From positions 16,673,917-16,737,916 of the forward strand of contig NC_092571.1 in the NCBI RefSeq assembly GCF_037975245.1: a DNA stretch of 64,000 nt, written 5' to 3'. The notes beneath the pieces were generated by a model, which searched no databases, had not been told where the DNA came from, and saw nothing but the letters and a program-made list of their open reading frames with translations. This document shows positions 24,106-59,538 of this stretch, one piece after another. The translations under genes and the position numbers were made by a program. The DNA comes from Apostichopus japonicus (taxonomy: Eukaryota > Echinodermata > Holothuroidea > Aspidochirotida > Stichopodidae). Position 1 is the first letter of the stretch, and each line of letters opens with the position of its first letter.

Positions 24106-25084
24106 TAATGAGAAAACAAAAAACAAAACCAACAGTTTGGAAAAAGTTCAGAGTAAAATTGGCAGTACAAATATCAAATAGATCTTCCCACCCTGATGAA
24201 CAAAATTAATTATTCATCCTATACAGTGGTCTGCACGAACTCTGGACGCATCAACAAATCTTTCCAGTAAAACAAATTTCATCAGAGCTATTTATCTCTA
24301 CAATCCTGGCCCAGGTTGATGTTCAAATCGTTAGAGTGTCTGAGACACAATTCAAGGTAAAAACAATTTCAATTCTTGAACAACCACAGTTTGACAGTGG
24401 TAGAGAGATTAGTTGCTCATTTGTGCATAACCCTACTGCAAGAAAATACAAAATGTTCCTGAATATCTGTTTGTGCTTCACGGTGAATACGAAAATGATC
24501 GGCAAAAAGTTTCCTTGAGCCATCATCTTTTGTGTCATATATCCCAATATCCCTCATGATCAGCGTTTAACTGTAATAATTATGAAATTAGTTTTTTACG
24601 TCAATATCTTGAAGATCTCTCTTTACAACAAAATGAATACGGGCACGGGCAGAATGATGGCGATCTTGATCTGTACACAAAAAGCCGTGATTGGGCCAGC
24701 AATGAGAAATACTCGGTGAGTCCACAACCCTCTTCCTCAGAAAAACTGTTTTTTTAGATTTTTTTTTTTTAGAGAATTAGCCCACTTCAGAGCACAATGT
24801 ATCTTATTACTTATTAAATTACTTTTTGCAAAAGACAATTTTGTCAATTTTATCCTTTGTACACACGGTTTTGGTCGAGTTGGATTTTTTTCTTGCTTAC
24901 AAACTATAAACTATATCTTTTAGCAGGAATAAATATTGGTCCATGATTTTACATCAACCTGTAAATGTTAAATATAAAAGACAGAAACAAAGATAAACAG
25001 ATATCCGAAACTTAGCACACCCATCTTCTTCCACCACCCCCCCCCCCAATAATGACATAAGCTTAATTATTTTATCTATGTAAC

Positions 25085-25422
25085 CAGGGTTATAGCTAGG
25101 AGATTGTGAGTGCTGGTTAAATTAATTTGCGAAGCGTAGCGAGCGAAGCTCTTGCATCTCACGGCCGGGGGTCCAGGGGCCCGCTTAAGGGTGATTTTTG
25201 CTACTTTTCAGATTTACAATTGGTAAATAACAGATAAAGGTGACGTTATTATCATGTTTTACGGCAAGGGAAAGATAAATTTCTTACTTTTGTTGTATTT
25301 CACAAGCATTTTACTATTTTTTTGTGCCGGCCGGTGGACTGTTTATTCACTTCCAATGCCGGCCGGCAGGCATGAGTGGCGGTTACCACCGGCCGCCGCC
25401 GGCCGGCGTGGCTATAACCCTG
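25085..25422. mobile_element. hAT-like MITE, family B
   Basis: A perfect 12-bp inverted terminus, CAGGGTTATAGC...GCTATAACCCTG, encloses 338 bp. The 8-bp flanks TATGTAAC (25077-25084) and TATGTATC (25423-25430) match at 7 of 8. CAGGG ends with 8-bp duplications are typical of hAT. The interior is unusually GC-rich, with repeated CCGGCCGG, against an AT-rich background. Confidence 0.82.
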
Positions 25423-25430
25423 TATGTATC

Positions 25431-26298
25431 ATAAATATTTGTTCACGTTTTTATCAGCACTACTGTAACTTCAGGTAACCCCGTATTGTTTAACGGGTAG
25501 CTGTCTAATTTGATGACTCCCCTGTCCACTAAGGATATTCCAAGCCAACTTCAATATGACTTGCTTTTAATTTTAATTGTTGAATTGAAAGTGCATGATA
25601 CACTGAAGAATACTTGAAGGACATTAATTGTGTGTTTAGAAAATCAAAACATGTGTGCTTGCTGAATATTCAACAGGTAAATATTTGCTGAATGAAAAGC
25701 AAGTAACGGAAACTCATCAAGTGAAGGCTTGAAATATGAGCAAAAAACCTCCTTGTAAACAAATCTGGCACTCTATAAATCAGCTGCTTTTGAACCAATA
25801 ATCCAGACTACTTGTATGTAAATAAATAACATCTTAATGGATCAGTTGGGTTAGGACAGAAATTCTGTTTGTGATGTCATTTTATCATTAGGTCAATTCC
25901 CCCCCCCCCCCATTCTTTTAATTAGCCTCAATGAAGCCTCTTATGCCAATCTCTTCTGTCACTCACACTTGAAGATGTAGATCGACAGTTAATGTTATTT
26001 AACATTCAGTCATAGTGTCTCAAAAGAAAATCATCATATGTTAACCTATTTTTTTACCTATAAGTGCAAAACTAAGGTGAGAGGAGTACCATTCTATATC
26101 GTCATATGATAATATATCATGAACGACTTGCACTTTAGAACCCATTGCAATGCAATGGCCTAAGGGTGTAAGGTTTCATGGGTGACACCAGTCACCTTAC
26201 TTCATGCACCATTATCCTGAGGGTTCTCTGATGACTATTTTCCTGTGGTCCAATATTTTACTCAATCGTTTGTTGTCATGATGGGAGATGTGGTGTTT
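25431..26298. other. region 3' of GCH1, probably including its 3' UTR
   Basis: No gene and no clear polyadenylation signal for GCH1 could be assigned. It contains a C-run at about 25900. Confidence 0.35.
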
Positions 26299-51092
<24,794 letters not shown>

Positions 51093-51463
51093 ATCACTGC
51101 TGCTGGATGGCTGGAAAGACTGAGAGTTTCTTGAAAGAACTGAATGTGTTACAACTGAAGAAAGCTGTCTGCTTGCAGCTGTATCTGAAATGCAAAGCAT
51201 CATGCAGTTACCTCAGGCTGTAATATTACTTCCAGACAGAAACACACGATGGCCCAGATTGTCAAGATCCACCATGAATATTTAATTATAGTCTCCACTA
51301 TAGTAGTGCAGTCGACTCATTCTTTTGTAGTCGATTAATCGCATAGCTCTTCTCGCGATTACTGCGATTACATGGTTACAGTTATGACGCCATCACTGTC
51401 ATTTTAACATTGCAGAAATACATTCAAAACAAATCTTTCCCCATGGTACACTGTCTTTGTTTA

Positions 51464-52431
51464 TGTAACAGTGGTAACCCTTACCGATGGACTTGGTAAA
51501 AGGCGACGAGCGCCATCTATTTTACTTTACTACTTTTTATGAGAATCATTTGTTACGACTACTACTACTATTACAACTTTTTGTGAATGGTCTTCTTTCC
51601 ATTTTGCGGAGCCATTCTTTTACATGACAAGATTATATTATATTCAGGGTAAGCTTTAATTCATGATTGTGTGATAGGATTTAATTGCAGAGTGATGAAG
51701 AGTGTATTTGATTTCGAAATTGCTGTCAATTAAGTAACTTAAGTAACTTAGCTGTCACGGTAGATCGCTGTACACCACTGTGCTATCCTAACGCACGTGT
51801 GTTGTGGGGCCTTGGCCTTGACATTATAAGATCTTTGTCACAATGTGCGCTACCTCATGTTATTGCTAAGTTGTATACTATTAAGCTTATACTTATCCCT
51901 TTCGTCATTATCATAATCAGTGATGGATGATCAAACTTATAATTAGTAACCATGTTTCCTGGAGATTGGTGAAGCTGTAAATTAGTATTAAAATGTAACA
52001 TCAGACCTCACATCATCATCAGAGAGTTCCATAATCTCCTTAGCAACCCAATTGTTTAAATGAAGTTGTGTCACATGACATGTCACCTGATATATTATTC
52101 TTTTTATTTCTAAAGTGATTTGTTTTAATTCTTTTTGTTGAAGTAATTGAGATTGTTGGATTCATTTAGTGCTTTGCTATGACCAACATCTGAGAAAATA
52201 ATGAAACAATATTCAATTAAGTAAGAACAATACTCAATGTTTATGACTCCTCGTCACTCATGTATTGGTTCTCAGTGCACAATTAATTTACATTAATTAT
52301 CCATGATAAGTAATTACCTTAATCTTGTATTTATGATCCTTTTGTTTTGTCTTTGCAGGGTTTTTCATTGCTTATTGTTGTTGAATAAATACCATACAGT
52401 AGCAACATGAACCTGTGTTTCGGTCATTACA
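51464..52431 (+). repeat. 5' LTR of element 2
   Basis: It begins TGTAACAGTGG and ends GGTCATTACA, with AATAAA at 52384-52389. Against the 3' LTR I see two substitutions (GTGTGATAGG/GTTTGATAGG and CCACTGTG/CCACCGTG) and one 1-nt indel (GTTGTGTCAC/GTTGGTCAC). Confidence 0.95.
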
Positions 52432-52434
52432 AAT

Positions 52435-52452
52435 TGGCGTAGTCGGCAGGAT
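52435..52452 (+). promoter_or_regulatory. primer-binding site, element 2 (tRNA-Ser)
   Basis: TGGCGTAGTCGGCAGGAT is complementary to ATCCTGCCGACTACGCCA, the 3' end of animal tRNA-Ser(AGA) including CCA, as I recall that tRNA. Confidence 0.85.
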
Positions 52453-52500
52453 AATGGAAACCCCAGAATATTAGAGACCAAAACCCCTGAATATAATACA

Positions 52501-53565
52501 ATGTCTGAAGTGGAAGAGATGCGGCTTGAGCTGAAGTCCTTGCGGGATGCACTGGAAAGGGAGAAGCTGGTTTCGATGAAGGCTAAAGCTGACATCGAGG
52601 CACTCCAGAAGTTATCTGTTGGGTCTGAAGCTGACTCAGATAAGGAAGGTGATGAAGATGTCCATAGTACCAGTGAGGAGGGTGAAAAGCAGCCATCTGT
52701 GGTATACCTCTCACAGGGTCAACGAATTGATCGATTTTGTGACCGACCTACAAAACTAGGAGATCCGTCTGTACAGGAATGGATCAGAGACATAAGGAGT
52801 CAACTGGAGGTCCGACGACTAGGACCTAAGGACCAAGCCAGTCTTATTCTCAACCATCTAGGTGGGAAGGCAAGGAAGGAGATAGCAGGAAGAGGGGATG
52901 AAGTTCAGAGGGACCCCAGTAAGATTTTTGCTATTTTGAGTAAAGTCTTTGGTGACGGTGACACTCTCTCACAACTACAACAACGTTTCTTCTCTTATAG
53001 ACAGAGGGATGGTGAAGATCTTGTAGCTTGCTCCTTAGAACTGGTTGATCTCTTTGACCGTATTTGTCAATTAGACTCATCGTTTCAATCATGCAGGGAG
53101 AAAAGTTTAAGGGGAAGACTGGCAGAGGCGGCGAAAGATGAGGGGGTACGGAGAGAGTTACGAAGGCTGAACTTGGAGAATCCAAACATGACGTTCTTCG
53201 ATGCACGAGACCAAGTGATGGAGTGGATTGGGGTACCAAAGAGCCTGACACAAGGAAAATTCACTGTTCATAAACTTGAGGCAGACAGTGAGTACCATCA
53301 CCTAATTAAACAACAGGGCAAACAGATAAAGGCACAACAACAACAGATTGATGACCTAATTCAAGCTCTGAAGACTAATGCTGAGAAGTCCTCAAGACCC
53401 AATTACACTCATGGAGGAAAGCCATCTGGTACTAGACGATGCTACCAGTGTGACTCTAAGTTTCATTTTAAGCGAGATTGTCCTGACAATCTTATGAATA
53501 GGCAACCACAGAGTGGGGCAAGCACAGAAACAGTCTCCACAACCACCAAGGAGCCTTTAAACTAG
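52501..53565 (+). CDS. gag: Gag of element 2
   Basis: It has 354 residues. The N-terminal coiled coil (EEMRLELKSLRDALEREKL) is followed by an acidic patch. Next are capsid-like motifs shared with element 1 (LGGKARKEI, FFSYRQRDGEDL, GRLAEAAKDEGVRREL). The C-terminal CCHC knuckle is CYQCDSKFHFKRDC. It ends in TTTAAAC-TAG like element 1. Confidence 0.93.
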   Translation: MSEVEEMRLELKSLRDALEREKLVSMKAKADIEALQKLSVGSEADSDKEGDEDVHSTSEEGEKQPSVVYLSQGQRIDRFCDRPTKLGDPSVQEWIRDIRSQLEVRRLGPKDQASLILNHLGGKARKEIAGRGDEVQRDPSKIFAILSKVFGDGDTLSQLQQRFFSYRQRDGEDLVACSLELVDLFDRICQLDSSFQSCREKSLRGRLAEAAKDEGVRRELRRLNLENPNMTFFDARDQVMEWIGVPKSLTQGKFTVHKLEADSEYHHLIKQQGKQIKAQQQQIDDLIQALKTNAEKSSRPNYTHGGKPSGTRRCYQCDSKFHFKRDCPDNLMNRQPQSGASTETVSTTTKEPLN

Positions 53566-53602
53566 GGAAGCCTGTCGTTGGCAACCAGGAATCGACAGGT
53601 TT
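53556..53602 (+). promoter_or_regulatory. -1 ribosomal frameshift signal, element 2
   Basis: The heptamer TTTAAAC (53556-53562) in the gag frame is followed by TAG. After a 5-nt spacer, AAGCCTGTCG (53568-53577) pairs with CGACAGGTTT (53593-53602) as a 10-bp stem with one G-U pair. The 15-nt loop contains TTGG and CCAG. Pol is open in the -1 frame through the site. Confidence 0.85.
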
Positions 53603-56600
53603 AGTTTTGAATAACCCTGGTCATGACACTCTTGTAACCAAAGCAGTAGGAGAATGCCCGAAGATTACAGTTCAGTCTGGATCACTGAGTATCAGGTGCC
53701 TTCTTGATACAGGTGCCGAGGTTTCTACGATCACTGAGTCGTTTTTCCTAGAGCACATTACCCAGAGTGGCGAGCTGGTAGATGTAAGTGCTTTTCTGAA
53801 GATATCTGGTGCTACTGGTGTAAATGTCCCATACATTGGATATGTGGAGTTACCCATTACTGTGTTGGGTTATGTGTTTCCAGGCATGGGTTTCTTGGTA
53901 GTCAAAGACTCTTGTGACCCCCAGTTTGTAGAAAAGAAGAGGATGGTGCCTGGTGTTCTTGGATGTAATATTTTCAGAGCAATGCAGAGGTTGCTGGAGA
54001 ACAAATGGGGAAGTGATTTTCAAGATAAACTTGTTCTGGAATCTGGCACCATAGAAGACCAGAGGTTGGCTCATGTTATTGCTGCCTTTCAGGATAAGGA
54101 GGAAGATTTGAATAACCGAGGTGTGGATCATAGTATTGCTCGTGTATGTGCTGAAAAATTGGTACTGGTGGCTGCAAACACCATTACGTCCATACAGGTA
54201 TCAGTCCAACCCTCGACTGGTTCAAAACCATATGTTGCCATGATTGCACAGTTGAATGCTGAGGACAGGACACACCTACCCACTGGCTTGCAGGTTGCAC
54301 CAACACTTGTTTCCGTTGATCGAAGTGGTGTTGCTCCGTTGCAGGTAGCTAATTTTTCGAATCATGACATTTATCTCCAACCAAGGGCTCCTGTTGGGAT
54401 TGCTGAAGGTGCATCATTAGGGTCGATGGTCCAGGTGAAACAAGTTGATGTCAATGAAATACAAGTGCAGACAGTTGATGCGAATGAACTCCAGACTGTA
54501 TCAGAACCACCTGAACAAGTATCAACAAGGGCTATTCCACTGGAATCCAAGATGACTATTGGTGACAAGTTAAATGTATCTCGAAGGGAGGAGCTAAGAG
54601 CTCTGCTCCATAGGTATGATGATGTTTTCAGCCAGCACGAGGACGACCTTGGCTTCTGCGATAAGGTGGAACACCGCATTATCCTACTGGACGATAAACC
54701 AGTTAAGGTACCACATAGGAGAATTCCACCTCACAGATGGAAGGAAGTTCGTGACCACCTGCAACAACTTTTGTCTCGACAGATTATCAGAGAATCGTCT
54801 AGCCCATATGCGTCACCAGTGGTGCTAGTTCGAAAGAAGGATAACAGCCTGAGAATGTGCGTAGACTACAGAGCTCTCAACGCAAAGACACACCGTGATG
54901 CTTACCCCATTCCCAGAATTGAAGAAGCCTTAGATGCACTTAAAGGAGCTAACTACTTCTGCAGTCTTGATTTAGCTCACGGTTACCACCAGGTCCCGGT
55001 TTCTGAGAGTGATATAGAAAAGACCGCTTTCCGAGTTGGTACAGGAGGTCTCTACGAGTTCACACGAATGCCGTTTGGACTAACAAACGCCCCAGCGACA
55101 TTCATGCGATTGATGGATAAAGTTTTTGGTGATGAGAACTTCCAAACAGTCCTTATCTATTTGGACGATATTTTAGTATTTGGGCGAACTTTCCAGGAAA
55201 CACAACAACGTTTAGAGATGGTTCTGAGTAGGCTGCGATCATACAATTTGAAAGTCAAGCCAGAGAAGTGTTACTTGTATGAGGAACGATTGAGATACCT
55301 TGGCCATATTGTTAGCAAGGATGGTATTCTCCCTGATCCTGAGAAAACGAGAGCCATTCAGAATTGGAAAAGACCTGAAACTGAAAGAGAGTTGCGGAGC
55401 TTTATGGGGCTCGCAAGTTATTACCGACGTTTTGTTGCAAACTTTTCCAAGATAGCAGCACCCCTCCATGCTCTGACAGGTGGCCAGAGATGTAAAGCAA
55501 AACGTCCTCACAACCCAACCAGATCAGTTGCAGACAGATGGGAGGCAAAACATGAGGAAGCTTTCCTTGAGCTGAAATCAAAGCTTACCACCGCACCGGT
55601 ATTGGGCTACCCTGACTTTCAGCGCCCATACATTCTTGAAGTAGACGCAAGCTTACTTGGTTTCGGAGCAGTACTCTCCCAACAACAGGAGACTGGACGA
55701 GTTGTTATAGCTTATGCAAGCCGAGGACTGAAGCTCGATGAGAAGCAGATGAGTAACTACAGTAGTATGAAGCTTGAACTGATGGCGCTTCACTGGGCCA
55801 TCACAGTGAAGTTCAGAGATTTACTGCTGGGGGCAGAATTTGTCGTATACACTGACAATAACCCATTGAGCTATTTAAAGACATCTGCCAAGTTGGGGGC
55901 AGTGGAAACACGTTGGGCAGCTGAGTTGTCCCAGTTCCATTTTGACATTGCATACCGATCAGGGAAGTCCAATGTGAATGCTGACTCATTGAGCAGAAAG
56001 GAATTCCATGGCGAAGAACCCGTCTCTGCTCGATTTGGGGAAATTGTTGCTGTTGCTGGTGACCTTCACACAATGTCCACTTCGGGCATAACTCTTCCAA
56101 ATGAGGTGAAAGAAAGGATACAGGAACGTACCCAGGAGGTGTGGCAGCAAGAATTACATAGTCTGCCAGAGAGAGTTCAACCATCGTCCACCTTTCCTCT
56201 ACCCTCCATGTCCACTGAAGGGATAGCTCGACTGCAGTCTACTGATCCAGTTGTAAGTAGATTACGACATTACTGGGATCTGAAACAGAAACCAACTATC
56301 TGTAAACTAATGAAGGAATCCAGAGAAGCACGGAAATTGCTTCGAGAATGGGAGCGTATATCAGAGAAAGATGGTATACTGTACCGTACAATCACTTTAA
56401 AGGGACAGAGGGTACAGCAGATTTGCCTACCATTGCAACTAAAAGATACCGTCCTCAACTGTGTTCACGACCAGACTGGTCACCAGGGATCAGAGAAAAC
56501 GTTTAAATTGGCAAGGTTAAGATGTCATTGGATTGGCATGGCTAATGACATCGTGGAGTACTGCAGGAGATGTCCGAGGTGTACACTTGCCAAAAGTGGA

Positions 56601-57929
56601 CCAAAGATCAAGACATCCATGGGTTCAGTGGTTGCCAAAAGGCCACTGGAAATTGTAGCAATTGACTTTACAATGCTAGAGCCCAGTTGTGGAGGTGTAG
56701 AAAATGTGCTAGTCCTTACAGACGTGTTTACAAAATTTACGCAGGCTGTTCCTACAAGAGATCAGAAAGCATCAACAGTAGCTCAGGTTCTATTCAGAGA
56801 GTGGTTCATCAAGTTTGGTATCCCAGAGAGAATCCACAGCGACCAAGGTCGGAACTTCGAGAGCCGATTAGTCCAGGAGTTGTGTAATTTGTACAACATC
56901 AAGAAAACACACACCACCCCCTACCACCCGGAGGGCAATGCACAATGCGAACGTTTTAACAGGACAATGCATGACCGCTTGAGGACATTGTCTATGGATA
57001 AGAAGAGAAAATGGCATAAGTATCTTCCTGAATTGGTGTATGCATATAATATAACACCACATACCACCACTGGATACTCCCCTCATTATCTATTTTTTGG
57101 AAGAGAACCAACATTACCCATTGATCATTTGTTGGGTATTGAGAGTGACGAGACGTGGATGGCAGATCACCATCAGAGGCTAAGGACAGCTCTTGATATT
57201 GCTGCATCCAATATTGAGAAGGAAGCACAACGACGTCAGGAAAAACATGGCCAGCCAGCTCCCAATACTAGTTTACCAATTGGCGCCAGAGTATATACCA
57301 GGAACAGGAAAGTAAAGGGTAGAAACAAGATACAAGATTTCTGGGACGATATCCCACATAAAGTTATTTACCGTCCCTATCCTGATGGTAACGTGTATGT
57401 TATTGAACCCCTTAACGGAAATGGCACAACAAAGACATTGCACCGAAGAGACATACTTGATTCAAAGGAATTGGTTCAAACTTTGGAACCTGCAGGGCCA
57501 AGTGAGGAAGTACCTGCTGTTGAAGCCCTAAGCCAGAACTCAGATGACGAAGTAATCGACTCAGCTTGGTGGGTAGAGAATGTCAACCCCGACGCCCGAC
57601 AGCCTTGCAGCCGTAACGATAGCAATAAGTCAATTGAAATTGCTACAGCGCCGATGCCCGATGCTGATGAAACTAACACTACAGCAGACGTAGACCATGA
57701 AGTTCCCAGTGACTCTGTTGATATGAACTCATACGTAAACGAAAAGGATTTAGGGAACAACACCTTGAGGCGTTCATCCCGAAGTAATGCTGGTGTGCAC
57801 TCGAACCCTAGTAAACTTCCCAGGTCTGCAATTCAGCAAGAGGTTCGAACTAGTTTTGTTGACCCAACTGTTTTAGCTAATATATCTCAAACTCAGCTCC
57901 TGTTGGCACAGATGCTTGCCAAGTGTTAG
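53562..57929 (+). CDS. pol: Pol of element 2 (protease, RT, RNase H, integrase)
   Basis: About 1455 residues are read after the -1 frameshift. In order: protease CLLDTGAEVSTI (about 53700); reverse transcriptase MCVDYRALN and IYLDDILVFG (about 55155); RNase H EVDASLLGFGAVL (about 55640) and TDNNPLSYL (about 55851). Then the integrase zinc region HDQTGHQ...CRRCPRC (about 56468-56582), DDE core in AIDFTML, HSDQGRNFE and CERFNRTM (about 56660-56970), and a C-terminal IQDFWDDIPHKV. In the DAS motif the family's usual TDAS is VDAS; the catalytic Asp is retained. There are no internal stops, so it is probably active. Confidence 0.95.
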   Translation, partial: LGKPVVGNQESTGLVLNNPGHDTLVTKAVGECPKITVQSGSLSIRCLLDTGAEVSTITESFFLEHITQSGELVDVSAFLKISGATGVNVPYIGYVELPITVLGYVFPGMGFLVVKDSCDPQFVEKKRMVPGVLGCNIFRAMQRLLENKWGSDFQDKLVLESGTIEDQRLAHVIAAFQDKEEDLNNRGVDHSIARVCAEKLVLVAANTITSIQVSVQPSTGSKPYVAMIAQLNAEDRTHLPTGLQVAPTLVSVDRSGVAPLQVANFSNHDIYLQPRAPVGIAEGASLGSMVQVKQVDVNEIQVQTVDANELQTVSEPPEQVSTRAIPLESKMTIGDKLNVSRREELRALLHRYDDVFSQHEDDLGFCDKVEHRIILLDDKPVKVPHRRIPPHRWKEVRDHLQQLLSRQIIRESSSPYASPVVLVRKKDNSLRMCVDYRALNAKTHRDAYPIPRIEEALDALKGANYFCSLDLAHGYHQVPVSESDIEKTAFRVGTGGLYEFTRMPFGLTNAPATFMRLMDKVFGDENFQTVLIYLDDILVFGRTFQETQQRLEMVLSRLRSYNLKVKPEKCYLYEERLRYLGHIVSKDGILPDPEKTRAIQNWKRPETERELRSFMGLASYYRRFVANFSKIAAPLHALTGGQRCKAKRPHNPTRSVADRWEAKHEEAFLELKSKLTTAPVLGYPDFQRPYILEVDASLLGFGAVLSQQQETGRVVIAYASRGLKLDEKQMSNYSSMKLELMALHWAITVKFRDLLLGAEFVVYTDNNPLSYLKTSAKLGAVETRWAAELSQFHFDIAYRSGKSNVNADSLSRKEFHGEEPVSARFGEIVAVAGDLHTMSTSGITLPNEVKERIQERTQEVWQQELHSLPERVQPSSTFPLPSMSTEGIARLQSTDPVVSRLRHYWDLKQKPTICKLMKESREARKLLREWERISEKDGILYRTITLKGQRVQQICLPLQLKDTVLNCVHDQTGHQGSEKTFKLARLRCHWIGMANDIVEYCRRCPRCTLAKSGPKIKTSMGSVVAKRPLEIVAIDFTMLEPSCGGVENVLVLTDVFTKFTQAVPTRDQKASTVAQVLFREWFIKFGIPERIHSDQGRNFESRLVQELCNLYNIKKTHTTPYHPEGNAQCERFNRTMHDRLRTLSMDKKRKWHKYLPELVYAYNITPHTTTGYSPHYLFFGREPTLPIDHLLGIESDETWMADHHQRLRTALDIAASNIEKEAQRRQEKHGQPAPNTSLPIGARVYTRNRKVKGRNKIQDFWDDIPHKVIYRPYPDGNVYVIEPLNGNGTTKTLHRRDILDSKELVQTLEPAGPSEEVPAVEALSQNSDDEVIDSAWWVENVNPDARQPCSRNDSNKSIEIATAPMPDADETNTTADVDHEVPSDSVDMNSYVNEKDLGNNTLRRSSRSNAGVHSNPSKLPRSAIQQEVRTSFVDPTVLANISQTQLLLAQMLAKC

Positions 57930-58567
57930 TGTTGATTCCTACAGTTATATGCTTCTGTGTGTTCGTTAGATTTAGGTTGGTTTGGAAAGAATTCTTTTCA
58001 ATTTAATTTTATTGTATATATGTTGTTGTCGCCACTCAAGCGCTGCGTAGATGTTTTAGCAAATGTATATGTATTCAACCTTCCAGGTAATGCCTATACT
58101 TAGCAGAGCTTCGTCTATCACATTCCGCATGCAGCATTGTGCAGAATAATTCATTCGGATTATGTATTATTGCTGGGATATATTTCAAGATTTGCATGTA
58201 ACTGTATTATCTCGATCAGTGGTAGTCAGTCTATCTTGTCATTTTGTAACATTTGCTCATTGGTACTCAGTTTAAGAAAGGGTTAGCAATTGCAATTATG
58301 TATTTTGTCTTGAAATACTTGGTTAGAGTACATGAGAGTGTTGAAATGTAGAATGATATGTTACAACCAATCTTATAGTTTTAAGTCACACCGACTACCA
58401 TATGTATTGGACTTACTGGACAGCTTACTGAAGCAGGTTAGAAAGGCTTGCTTGTTTTTTTTGTAAATATGTTGAAGTTTTATTTTTCTTGTTCTTCTGA
58501 TTCTTCTGATTAATGTCTTGTTCTTCTGATTAATGTCAGGGACGACATTGTTTAAAGGAAGGGGAGG
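57930..58567 (+). other. 3' untranslated region and polypurine tract, element 2
   Basis: It is 638 bp of non-coding sequence. A small direct repeat, TTGTTCTTCTGATT with AATGTC, occurs at 58488-58540. The polypurine tract AAAGGAAGGGGAGG directly precedes the LTR. There is no envelope frame. Confidence 0.8.
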
Positions 58568-59534
58568 TGTAACAGTGGTAACCCTTACCGATGGACTTGG
58601 TAAAAGGCGACGAGCGCCATCTATTTTACTTTACTACTTTTTATGAGAATCATTTGTTACGACTACTACTACTATTACAACTTTTTGTGAATGGTCTTCT
58701 TTCCATTTTGCGGAGCCATTCTTTTACATGACAAGATTATATTATATTCAGGGTAAGCTTTAATTCATGATTGTTTGATAGGATTTAATTGCAGAGTGAT
58801 GAAGAGTGTATTTGATTTCGAAATTGCTGTCAATTAAGTAACTTAAGTAACTTAGCTGTCACGGTAGATCGCTGTACACCACCGTGCTATCCTAACGCAC
58901 GTGTGTTGTGGGGCCTTGGCCTTGACATTATAAGATCTTTGTCACAATGTGCGCTACCTCATGTTATTGCTAAGTTGTATACTATTAAGCTTATACTTAT
59001 CCCTTTCGTCATTATCATAATCAGTGATGGATGATCAAACTTATAATTAGTAACCATGTTTCCTGGAGATTGGTGAAGCTGTAAATTAGTATTAAAATGT
59101 AACATCAGACCTCACATCATCATCAGAGAGTTCCATAATCTCCTTAGCAACCCAATTGTTTAAATGAAGTTGGTCACATGACATGTCACCTGATATATTA
59201 TTCTTTTTATTTCTAAAGTGATTTGTTTTAATTCTTTTTGTTGAAGTAATTGAGATTGTTGGATTCATTTAGTGCTTTGCTATGACCAACATCTGAGAAA
59301 ATAATGAAACAATATTCAATTAAGTAAGAACAATACTCAATGTTTATGACTCCTCGTCACTCATGTATTGGTTCTCAGTGCACAATTAATTTACATTAAT
59401 TATCCATGATAAGTAATTACCTTAATCTTGTATTTATGATCCTTTTGTTTTGTCTTTGCAGGGTTTTTCATTGCTTATTGTTGTTGAATAAATACCATAC
59501 AGTAGCAACATGAACCTGTGTTTCGGTCATTACA
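58568..59534 (+). repeat. 3' LTR of element 2
   Basis: It is 967 bp with the same termini as the 5' LTR and three differences found by eye. Confidence 0.95.
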
Positions 59535-59538
59535 TTTA

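Larger units (their letters stand above)
22692..25076. other. intergenic stretch with short tandem repeats
   Basis: It contains a G-run segment (22890-22920), the repeats at 23130 and 23740 listed separately, and poly-T. No gene was recognised. Confidence 0.4.
51464..59534 (+). mobile_element. intact Ty3/gypsy LTR retrotransposon 2
   Basis: An 8071-bp element has LTRs of 968 and 967 bp, a tRNA-Ser PBS, gag, pol and a polypurine tract, with no envelope. The 4-bp target duplication TTTA is at 51460-51463 and 59535-59538. It is related to element 1 in every part but clearly diverged. It lies just upstream of GCH1 coding exon 1, inside the proposed first intron, in the opposite orientation. Confidence 0.95.

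Noticed and set aside
51093-51203. GCH1 start at the double ATG at 51203
   Set aside because: Those ATGs lie before the GCATTTCAG acceptor at 51185, so they are probably intronic unless a transcript starts there.
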